Below, one piece after another: positions 1 through 5,157 of a stretch of 5,157 bases of DNA. Numbering within the stretch: the stretch's first letter is position 1; every line of letters begins with the position of its first letter. The stretch is from contig JAUWHN010000029.1 in the NCBI GenBank assembly GCA_030605865.1, forward strand, positions 1 to 5,157. The letters run 5' to 3'. The translations under genes were made by a program, and so were the position numbers. The notes below the pieces were generated by a model. It saw only the letters and a list, made by a program, of their open reading frames with translations, was not told the DNA's origin and did not search any database. The DNA comes from Candidatus Portnoyibacteriota bacterium. GTDB lineage: Bacteria > Patescibacteriota > Minisyncoccia > RBG-13-40-8-A > JAUWHN01.

Positions 1-58
1 CAGCTGGCGGAGGCGATTTTCTGACCCGTCTCGGTCACTCGAGACATTCAAACTCGGC

Positions 59-116
59 TGCCGGGCTGGGATTCCCGCCTATGCTCTTTGAGCTACGGCG
101 GGCAGGCGAACCCCAA
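59..116 (-). pseudogene. Possible tRNA 3'-half remnant interrupted by a palindrome
   Basis: Read on the minus strand, TTGGGGTTCG at 116-107 and AATCCCAG at 73-66 flank the 33-base palindrome. Joined, they form a T-arm with the consensus loop TTCGAAT closed by G-C pairs. The next seven bases, CCCGGCA (65-59), have the length and position of an acceptor 3' strand and are followed by G and CC. I found no matching D-arm or 5' acceptor strand: tRNA-Gln ends at 136, leaving no room for one. The T-stem also has one surplus G. It may therefore be a decayed or truncated tRNA, or a chance resemblance. The inference rests only on the loop consensus and the arm spacing. Confidence 0.3.
74..106. repeat. 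GC-rich palindromic intergenic repeat
   Basis: An imperfect inverted repeat. The arms CCCGCC (74-79) and GGCGGG (97-102) are perfectly complementary, and inside them GCTC (83-86) pairs with GAGC (90-93) around a TTT loop. The two stems are separated by a 3x3 mismatch. The tail CAGG (103-106) completes a 33-base unit. Removing 74-106 leaves GGGATTCGAACCCC, the complement of a canonical tRNA T-loop, which is why I place the boundaries there. It lacks the T-run of an intrinsic terminator. From memory, similar CCCGCC...GGCGGGCAGG palindromes are common between genes in Patescibacteria, but copy number cannot be judged from one window. Confidence 0.6.
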
Positions 117-135
117 TTTTAGATAGAGTCCAAAG

Positions 136-206
136 CTGCGGGGGAAGGAATCGGACCTTCATTTCCGGGACCAAAACCCGGCGTGCGACCATTACACCAC
201 CCCGCA
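136..206 (-). tRNA. tRNA-Gln (anticodon UUG)
   Basis: A complete 71-base cloverleaf decoding CAA (and CAG by wobble) as glutamine. The acceptor TGCGGGG pairs with CCCCGCA over 7 bp, and the discriminator is G at 136, as usual for tRNA-Gln. The D-stem is GTGT/GCAC with loop AATGGTC, which contains the conserved GG. The anticodon stem is a perfect CCGGG/CCCGG with loop TTTTGGT, placing UUG at 174-172. The variable loop is AAAT and the T-stem is GAAGG/CCTTC. CCA is not encoded (CTT follows), so it must be added enzymatically. One oddity is the T-loop TCCGATT: C (at 154) stands where U55, normally pseudouridine, is nearly universal. The gene lies 26 bases after dnaX on the same strand and may be read through from it. 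Confidence 0.93.
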
Positions 207-240
207 AAATACTAAATACAAAATACAAAATACTAACTAC
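207..240. repeat. Heptanucleotide tandem repeat between dnaX and tRNA-Gln
   Basis: On the plus strand, 7-base units related to AAAATAC follow one another: TAAATAC (213-219), AAAATAC (220-226), AAAATAC (227-233) and TAACTAC (234-240), with a further AAAATAC-like unit running out of the tRNA end (206-212). The array fills the whole spacer and enters the dnaX reading frame, supplying its last serine codons and TAG stop. No intrinsic terminator is visible here. Such arrays usually arise by replication slippage. Confidence 0.7.
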
Positions 241-1333
241 TAATTTTCGCTGCTTCCATAACCGCCAGTTCCAATGGAATTTGGGGTAAGGAGGAATATT
301 TTATTGAGCTATGCGCGTTGATGAAAAGCTGTATTATTTGAGATAGATTTTCTAAAGAAAATGAATCAGCTTGTTTTAAAATAACGTTTAATTGTTCTTT
401 GGTTAATTCCTCGCCAACTATAGATGAAAGATTCTTATCTACTTTTATAAACAAAAGTTTGCGAAAATAGTTTGTTAAAGATTTAGTGAACTGAATCAAA
501 TCATGACCTGAATTTATTAATTTATTGATAAAAGTTAAAGCGCCAGAAACATCTTTCTCAGCCAGAATATCAGTAAATTTCATCACTAAATTAATATCCA
601 CTATTCCCAAAACTTGCCTAACTTCTTCAACGGTAATCTGCTTGTCAGAACCAGCGAACGTTATCACCTGCCCTAGCATGCTCTCGGCATCTCTCATCGA
701 ACCATCGGCATTTATAGCAATCAATTCCAAAGCGCCTTTTTCAGCTTTAATCTTCTCTTTTTTAATAATTATCTTAAGGCGCTCTACAATTTCAGCTAAA
801 GAAAGCTTTTTAAAATCAAATCTCTGGGTTCTGGAAAGAATAGTTGGCAAAACTTTATGAACTTCGGTAGTGGCCAAAACAAAAATAGCATGGGCTGGCG
901 GCTCTTCTAAGGTTTTAAGCAAGGCATTAAAAGCTGATTTGCTTAACATATGAACCTCATCAATAATAAAAACTTTGTATTTGGTTTTTGAGGGGCTGGT
1001 TCTTACAACATCAAGAAGTTCTCTGACATCATCAACTCCTGTCCGCGAAGCAGCATCTATTTCAATTAAATCAAGGGCCTGGCCTCCTGTAAATTCTACG
1101 CAAGATGGGCATTTATTACAGGGTTCATAGCTTTCCCTGGTTTCGCAATTTATGGCCTTGGCAAGTAATCTGGCTATTGTGGTTTTCCCTGTTCCTCTGG
1201 GACCGGCGAATAAATAAGCATGGGAAATTTTTCCGGAACCAATGGCGCCAGATAAAGTTTGGATGACATGAGTTTGGCCGATAATTTCGGAAAATTTCTG
1301 CGGCCTATATTTTCTGTATAAAACTAATGACAT
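233..1333 (-). CDS. dnaX: DNA polymerase III clamp-loader subunit DnaX (gamma-length)
   Basis: The ATPase subunit of the clamp loader, which opens the beta sliding clamp and loads it on primed DNA at the cytoplasmic replication fork. The 366-residue protein has the N-terminal LYRKYRPQKFSEIIGQ block; Walker A GPRGTGKT (44-51); a four-cysteine zinc module (C63, C72, C75, C78); Walker B with D125-E126; sensor 1 ATT (154-156); the arginine-finger motif SRTQRF (167-172, SRCQRF in many bacteria); and sensor 2 GSMRDAESML (211-220). The collar domain follows and ends with PLELAVME (about 353-360). Nothing resembles tau domains IV-V, so the chain is shorter than E. coli gamma (431) or tau (643). The ATG starts two bases after the GtrA gene's stop with no clear Shine-Dalgarno, suggesting translational coupling. 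The family assignment is certain. Confidence 0.97.
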   Translation of the reverse strand: MSLVLYRKYRPQKFSEIIGQTHVIQTLSGAIGSGKISHAYLFAGPRGTGKTTIARLLAKAINCETRESYEPCNKCPSCVEFTGGQALDLIEIDAASRTGVDDVRELLDVVRTSPSKTKYKVFIIDEVHMLSKSAFNALLKTLEEPPAHAIFVLATTEVHKVLPTILSRTQRFDFKKLSLAEIVERLKIIIKKEKIKAEKGALELIAINADGSMRDAESMLGQVITFAGSDKQITVEEVRQVLGIVDINLVMKFTDILAEKDVSGALTFINKLINSGHDLIQFTKSLTNYFRKLLFIKVDKNLSSIVGEELTKEQLNVILKQADSFSLENLSQIIQLFINAHSSIKYSSLPQIPLELAVMEAAKISS

Positions 1334-1335
1334 TT

Positions 1336-1929
1336 TTATTTCTTAAACACTATGAACTTGTAACCCAAGAAGTTCCACGCAAGTCCACTTATACTTCCAG
1401 CCACTGCTCCAAGACTTCCCCAAATTGCTGCGGAGAGCCCCCACTGAACACCTATTAAGTTAACTACCAGAGAAGCAACGCCTACATTTATTACTAAACC
1501 GATTAAACTGACTACAAAAAACTGAAGAGATTCTTTTCCCATTTCTTTTGTTTCTGTTTTTCTAAAAGTCCAAAATTTATTCCAAAAATAGCTATGAATG
1601 GTTGCTACAATAAAAGAGATTCCCTTAAAGAAAGAATAAGCAACTCCACCGGCTGTGCCGCTAATAAGCATCAGGATGTTTAAAATCCCAAGGTCAACTC
1701 CAAAATTAGCAAGGCCAACCGAGGCAAATTTTCCAAACTGAAATATTGCTGGGAATTTCCTGCCCAATAGATAGGTAATATATAGAGCAAGAAGGGCTAA
1801 AATTGGCAAAACAACCAATGAAAGCCAGAGTGAATTAAAGAAGTAACCAAGATTCTTTAAAACAAAAATTAAAAAAACGGCTACAATCTCACCGATAACT
1901 AAGGCAGAAATTATATCGCTTCGCTTCAT
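1336..1929 (-). CDS. GtrA-family membrane protein with two extra N-terminal helices
   Basis: A polytopic inner-membrane protein. GtrA-like proteins are thought to help move or flip polyprenyl-linked sugars used in surface polysaccharide or glycan modification. From the ATG at 1929 it has 197 residues. The GtrA domain spans about 64-195 in four predicted helices (about 68-90, 97-117, 135-160, 166-190). Its hallmarks are FGKFASVGLANFGVDLGILN at the start, NKFWTF at 117-122, and the matching second-half motif WNFLGYKFIVF at 185-195. Two further hydrophobic segments (about 8-25 and 33-55) precede the domain, beyond the usual four-helix core. An in-frame TTG at 1971 would add 14 residues and overlap the upstream gene by 35 bases. 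I prefer the ATG because it lies 7 bases after that gene's stop; neither start has a well-placed ribosome site. The substrate is unknown. Confidence 0.85.
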   Translation of the reverse strand: MKRSDIISALVIGEIVAVFLIFVLKNLGYFFNSLWLSLVVLPILALLALYITYLLGRKFPAIFQFGKFASVGLANFGVDLGILNILMLISGTAGGVAYSFFKGISFIVATIHSYFWNKFWTFRKTETKEMGKESLQFFVVSLIGLVINVGVASLVVNLIGVQWGLSAAIWGSLGAVAGSISGLAWNFLGYKFIVFKK

Positions 1930-1936
1930 ATTTTTA

Positions 1937-2476
1937 CTAAAGAGGCTCTTGACCTCTAGAGATGGCTTCAATCTCTCCAGGCATCCCGAGCTTCTTTTTA
2001 ATTAACCAAAAAATTAAATGAATTACAAAATAAAGAATAATAAAATCCATCAAGACCCATTTGCTAATCTCTAAAACTCCCTGACCCCAAAGAATAGAAA
2101 CTGTTGAAAGAAAATAAATGGTGGTCGGTCCGGCTAACCAGGAACCAAATCTGTGAGGAAGTTTATGGGTAAAGGCAATGTAAATTATACAAATTCCGTA
2201 TAAAAAGAAAATGCCCAAGAGCACGATTCTTAAAGTAAAATCAATGCTTGCGGAATTCTCTAAAAATAAAACCCGAAAAGAAGCGATATTAATCCAAGTG
2301 AAAGAAATTCCATTAGCCAGGATAGTATTCCAGCTCAATTTCTCTTTCTTATACTCCCCAAAATAAATCTCCATCACAATCCATAAAATAAAAACCGGTG
2401 TCAGAAACCACCAAATACTTATATCTTCTGTTAAGGACTGGCCAATGAGTTGAAATCCCTGAATAAGCTGATTCAT
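1937..2476 (-). CDS. Uncharacterised five-helix membrane protein
   Basis: I do not recognise a named family. The 179-residue chain has about five hydrophobic segments: roughly 20-39, 52-72, 80-102, 112-131 and 138-159. The short polar loops include the charged FGEYKKEKLSWN (39-50) and HKLPHRFGSW (104-113). The tail after KKK (160-162) is hydrophilic, presumably cytoplasmic by the positive-inside rule, and there is no cleavable signal peptide. Conserved-looking aromatic and polar positions such as ME.YFGEYK and GPTTIYFLS may mark a family, but I see no catalytic motif. It is the first gene after the promoter at 2484-2512 and leads into the GtrA-like gene and dnaX. A role with GtrA in the envelope is conceivable from adjacency only. 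That it is a real gene is supported by its length, membrane pattern and tight packing. Confidence 0.8.
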   Translation of the reverse strand: MNQLIQGFQLIGQSLTEDISIWWFLTPVFILWIVMEIYFGEYKKEKLSWNTILANGISFTWINIASFRVLFLENSASIDFTLRIVLLGIFFLYGICIIYIAFTHKLPHRFGSWLAGPTTIYFLSTVSILWGQGVLEISKWVLMDFIILYFVIHLIFWLIKKKLGMPGEIEAISRGQEPL

Positions 2477-2483
2477 AGATTAT

Positions 2484-2512
2484 ATTATATCATATCTATT
2501 AAAAATAGTCAA
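2484..2512 (-). promoter_or_regulatory. Strong sigma-70 type promoter with extended -10, predicted leaderless
   Basis: On the minus strand, TTGACT (2512-2507) is followed by a 17-base spacer and then a perfect TATAAT (2489-2484), with TG at the extended -10 position (TGATATAAT). Only seven bases, ATAATCT, separate the -10 box from the ATG at 2476. The expected start of transcription is therefore at or within a base or two of the start codon, giving a leaderless mRNA. No Shine-Dalgarno precedes that ATG, which agrees. A second overlapping TATAAT (2484-2479) has a poor 22-base spacing. The promoter should drive the unknown membrane gene, the GtrA-like gene and dnaX. Confidence 0.8.
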
Positions 2513-2528
2513 AATCTATTGGGCAAAT

Positions 2529-5018
2529 CTACTTGGTAGGTTCGTTGGAAAGAGAGCTTTCTTCGGCTTCTCCTTCGGCAATTTTGGAACGTTCTGAAAT
2601 TTCTTTTTCAACCACTGTCTTCTCACGGCCGTATTTAAGCCGGGAAAATTCTTTAGCCATTTCAGCAGCTTTGGGATCTCCTTTTTCGGGCGGATAAGTT
2701 AAGATATTAAACGGCCTGGTGGTTTGGCCGCCAATCAAAAGTTTTAAATAAGCATTGAAGTTATCAATATTAATCAAATCCTGCTGTGAAAAGACGGGCT
2801 CATATTGCTTAACTACAAATTCGGCATCTTCGGGTCCGATTCTAAAACAAACCATTGAACCAACGTTGCCAAAAACCGCGTCTTTAATTTTGTCTTCCAA
2901 TTGACCGATAAATTGATGAGCAATAGTCAAACAAAGCTTGTATTTCCGGGCTTCAGCTAAAATAGTAGAAATGCTTTCTGTGGCAAAATTCTGAAACTCA
3001 TCCATATAAAGATAGAAGTCGGTTCTTTTTTCTTCAGGAACATCTACCCGGGAAAGCGAGGCCATAAGCAATTTTCCCACTATAATCAAACCCAACAAGT
3101 TACTATTAACATCCCCTAATTTTCCCTTGGTTAAATTAACTAAAAGAATTTTTTTCTTATCCATCACTTCCCGAAAATTAAAAGCGCTCTTTTGCTGACA
3201 AACAATTGGCCGCATAATATCATTAGCTAAAAAGACATTGGCTTTGCTATTAATATAAGGAGCCATATTGGCTAAGGCAGCCTCGCCGCCGGCTTTCTCT
3301 GCTTCTTTCAGCCAAAAATCTTTAACTACTGTATTGGTAGTTTTAGAAAGTTTATAATGACGAAATTCCTCATCAACCAAAACCCTGGGTACCTCTAATA
3401 AAGTTGAACCGGATTCAGGGTCATCCATTATTAAAAGTAAAGCATTACGCATATACTGTTCAAACATTGGGCCAAAAGCTTCGGGCATTGCTCCCCAGAG
3501 TTTTTTGAAAATATTAATCATTTCATTGGCAACAAATGTCTTTTGTTCCGGATACTTGGGGTCAAATTCCAGCATATTCAAAGCTAAAGGCCGTTCAATA
3601 TCAGCTGGATTGAAATAAATTACATCTTCAGCTCGTTCCTTGGGAATAAATTCTAAAATTTTCTCAACAATATCACCATGAGGGTCAAGAAAAGCTACTC
3701 CTTCGCCATTTTCAATGTCCTGTTTAATCATATTCTGTAAAAAGACCGACTTACCGGTTCCGGTTTGGCCAATTGTATAGAGATGCCTGCTGCGGTCATC
3801 CTGTTTTATTCTAACGAGCCGCTCCTCGCCGCGATAAACATTTCTTCCTAAAATCAAACCTTCTTCGGATAAATTCGGTGGCGGCTGTGCAGGTTTGGCT
3901 TTGAGCCATTTTACTCTGGGAGTTTCCAAGCTCGGCAATGGAAAATGAAAAATACTGGCAACCTCTTCACTGTTTAAAATGACTTTCTCGGTTTCATCAA
4001 AAAGCCGAAAGGAGAAATTATAGATTAATCTTTTTAATCTCTTCTTTCCTGTTCTATTAGATTTCAAAGAATTTAAAGTTGGTGAATTAAACTGGTCAAA
4101 GCTCCCTTCAATGTGGGAAAATAATTGCTCGCTTCGTTCTTGGTTTTGAGCAGAGGTTAAAAACCGGACATTAACTTCAAACCCCGGTTTACTGGCTTTC
4201 TCTTTTAGGGCTTTCATAGTTTCCTCATCAATCGGTGAAAGAGTTTTGGGCTTTTCGAATGGAGCTTCGTTGGGTTTTTTCGGCGTCTCAAAAACTTCTC
4301 TGGCTTGGGAAACTGCAGACTGGGCGCCTAAAGCCGCCTCATAAGTTTTACCTTCAGCCATTGTTTTTGCTGTTTTAATACACGGTTTGTTCCATCCTTT
4401 CTTAGCCGGACGCAAAACAATTTGCAGAGCCCCTCCTTCAGTCTCTCCCATTATCTTACTTAGAGCATTGGTAATACTTCCTAAAGGATCAGCTTCTAAA
4501 TTCTGATAGGTCCTAAAAGGTAAAATATATTTTCTGGCTAAACTTAAAAATCCGCCGCTGGTTTCAGATTTGGGGTGAAAAATATTATAATCCTCAACTT
4601 TTTCTATTGAAGCATTGGGATAAAAACCGTGAATTTGTTTTTCAATGAAAGCCTCAAATCCTCTGGGCACAGCTGCATAAAAATAAATCTGCTCATCAAT
4701 ATGAGGAACAGCTATTTCAAAAGTCATATGTGGAGGGCCGTAATAAACACTTTTCCACCAGCTTCTTGGCTTAAGCTCGGCTAAATTTGATAAAAACTGC
4801 TCGGCTACTGCTATTAGTTCTTTGTCTGATTTTTGGACTTGCTGCTCACCAGTCTTGGGTATTTCTCTGGGTAAAGTAATTAAAAACAACTTCATATTTA
4901 AAGCCCTTATTAAACGCCCCTTTGTTCCTCTGCCTAAAAAATAAACACCTACAAACAAAATTGCTACGAGGACAACAAGAGCATAGATTATTGGTAAAAT
5001 GATTTGATTCAAATCCAT
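2529..5018 (-). CDS. VirD4/TraG-like type IV secretion ATPase, membrane-anchored
   Basis: A motor ATPase of the HerA/FtsK superfamily, related to conjugative coupling proteins and VirB4-type ATPases, which power DNA or protein transfer across the membrane. In its 829 residues, a transmembrane helix at about 7-29 leads to a basic stretch (RGTKGRLIRALNMK). A cytoplasmic N-terminal domain follows (about 67-210, with YYGPPHMTFEIAVP), then a variable charged linker (about 215-275) and a second conserved region (about 280-360). The motor domain carries Walker A GQTGTGKS (417-424), the block FLDPHGDIVE (443-452), Walker B DFYLYMDEFQNF (667-678, D673-E674) and the IAHQF motif (699-703, Q702). The C-terminal tail is charged. 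The ATG is one base after the upstream stop, with CAGG six bases before it. No relaxase, pilin or channel gene is visible, so the substrate and the exact VirD4 or VirB4 affinity remain open. Confidence 0.88.
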   Translation of the reverse strand: MDLNQIILPIIYALVVLVAILFVGVYFLGRGTKGRLIRALNMKLFLITLPREIPKTGEQQVQKSDKELIAVAEQFLSNLAELKPRSWWKSVYYGPPHMTFEIAVPHIDEQIYFYAAVPRGFEAFIEKQIHGFYPNASIEKVEDYNIFHPKSETSGGFLSLARKYILPFRTYQNLEADPLGSITNALSKIMGETEGGALQIVLRPAKKGWNKPCIKTAKTMAEGKTYEAALGAQSAVSQAREVFETPKKPNEAPFEKPKTLSPIDEETMKALKEKASKPGFEVNVRFLTSAQNQERSEQLFSHIEGSFDQFNSPTLNSLKSNRTGKKRLKRLIYNFSFRLFDETEKVILNSEEVASIFHFPLPSLETPRVKWLKAKPAQPPPNLSEEGLILGRNVYRGEERLVRIKQDDRSRHLYTIGQTGTGKSVFLQNMIKQDIENGEGVAFLDPHGDIVEKILEFIPKERAEDVIYFNPADIERPLALNMLEFDPKYPEQKTFVANEMINIFKKLWGAMPEAFGPMFEQYMRNALLLIMDDPESGSTLLEVPRVLVDEEFRHYKLSKTTNTVVKDFWLKEAEKAGGEAALANMAPYINSKANVFLANDIMRPIVCQQKSAFNFREVMDKKKILLVNLTKGKLGDVNSNLLGLIIVGKLLMASLSRVDVPEEKRTDFYLYMDEFQNFATESISTILAEARKYKLCLTIAHQFIGQLEDKIKDAVFGNVGSMVCFRIGPEDAEFVVKQYEPVFSQQDLINIDNFNAYLKLLIGGQTTRPFNILTYPPEKGDPKAAEMAKEFSRLKYGREKTVVEKEISERSKIAEGEAEESSLSNEPTK

Positions 5019-5019
5019 A

Positions 5020-5157
5020 TTAAACCTGCTTGAGTTTCCCTTGCTCCACTAAATAATTATGTAGCTCATCCACCAACGTATCGTGGAATTCATCTAAAAT
5101 AAAAGGGTCGTCTAATTTTTTAGCTACTTCAGTAGCATGACTAACCCCCTTTTCAAA
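5020..5157 (-). CDS. C-terminal end of an unrecognised gene, cut by the window edge
   Basis: An open frame enters from the right edge and runs 45 codons to a TAA at 5022-5020. It begins FEKGVSHATEVAKKLDDPFI and ends LHNYLVEQGKLKQV. The visible part is hydrophilic, acidic and probably helical, with no membrane segment and no motif I recognise. It is credible as coding because the frame is open to the edge and its stop sits one base before the ATPase start, in the same tight style as other junctions in the window. That spacing implies co-transcription and probably translational coupling with the ATPase, so the product may serve the same machine. This is inference from position only. Confidence 0.65.
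   Translation of the reverse strand, partial: FEKGVSHATEVAKKLDDPFILDEFHDTLVDELHNYLVEQGKLKQV

Larger units (their letters stand above)
1..135. other. GC-rich structured region without an assigned gene
   Basis: This stretch is clearly richer in G+C than the protein-coding part of the window and is full of self-complementary segments, so it is more likely RNA-coding, tRNA-derived or repeat DNA than protein-coding. It holds the palindrome at 74-106 and a small perfect 6-bp hairpin at 28-45 (GTCTCG / CGAGAC, 6-base loop). I tried to fit a complete tRNA, tmRNA, SRP RNA and RNase P RNA on both strands. None fitted beyond the partial tRNA-like 3' end described separately. On the minus strand the region runs off the left edge, so a gene continuing beyond base 1 cannot be excluded. 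Confidence 0.5.

Noticed and set aside
28..45. GTCTCG/CGAGAC hairpin as an intrinsic terminator or small RNA
   Set aside because: The 6-bp stem is perfect but no T-run follows on either strand, and an alternative TGACC/GGTCA pairing competes. It is noted only as part of the structured 1-135 region.
1..60. Possible tRNA-Ser or tmRNA 3' end, because the minus strand reads CGCCTCCGCCA
   Set aside because: The sequence before it gives no T-loop, and no GGAGGCG-type 5' strand is present. The resemblance is limited to the last few bases.
757..763. A6G slippery run in dnaX on the minus strand, like the E. coli tau/gamma frameshift site
   Set aside because: The codons are AAA AAA GAG, so the heptamer is not in the A AAA AAG phase needed for -1 slippage. 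It falls in the middle of domain II-III and not near the end of gamma.
525..860. Plus-strand open frame of 111 codons
   Set aside because: It lies entirely inside dnaX on the opposite strand. Its translation has no recognisable domain, and dnaX is unmistakable, so it is a shadow frame.
2501..2520. Weak hairpin AATAG/CTATT followed by T residues after the ATPase gene, a possible terminator
   Set aside because: The stem is five mostly A-T pairs with a 7-base loop, too unstable for a convincing intrinsic terminator, and it overlaps the -35 box of the promoter.
233..5022. Alternative genetic code (UGA read as glycine, as in Gracilibacteria/Absconditabacteria), since none of the five stops is TGA
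   Set aside because: The stops are TAG three times and TAA twice, but five genes are too few to mean anything. All frames give full-length proteins with the standard code.

Overview
The window reads as chromosomal DNA from a Candidate Phyla Radiation bacterium (Patescibacteria, Parcubacteria/Microgenomates-like). This is inferred from several traits together: A+T-rich genes packed with 1-7 base gaps, weak or absent Shine-Dalgarno sequences with A-rich stretches before the ATGs, a short gamma-only DnaX, a chromosomal VirD4/TraG-like ATPase beside housekeeping genes, a tRNA without encoded CCA, and a GC-rich palindrome of the 'CCCGCC...GGCGGGCAGG' type that I associate with such genomes. No rRNA or other marker is present to fix the lineage.

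Every gene I can support is on the minus strand, so transcription runs from the right edge to the left. In that order: the last 45 codons of an unrecognised gene (5020-5157); a membrane-anchored type IV secretion/conjugation-type ATPase of 829 residues (2529-5018), starting one base after the previous stop; a 52-base gap with a strong extended -10 promoter; a five-helix membrane protein of unknown function (1937-2476); a GtrA-family membrane protein with two extra N-terminal helices (1336-1929); dnaX, the clamp-loader ATPase subunit (233-1333); a heptanucleotide tandem repeat; tRNA-Gln(UUG) (136-206); and a GC-rich, structured, unassigned stretch (1-135).

The layout suggests two transcription units. 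The partial gene and the ATPase form one. The promoter at 2484-2512 probably drives the second: the membrane protein, the GtrA protein and dnaX, and perhaps tRNA-Gln by read-through. That promoter lies so close to the first ATG that the mRNA is predicted to be leaderless. The two membrane proteins may act together in lipid-linked sugar transport or envelope work, but only adjacency supports this. DnaX works in replication and has no evident functional link to its neighbours.

I found no CRISPR array, insertion sequence, toxin-antitoxin pair or recognisable new defence system. The least explained parts are the 1-135 region, where a palindrome sits inside what looks like a tRNA T-loop, the uncharacterised membrane protein, and the partial gene paired with the ATPase.
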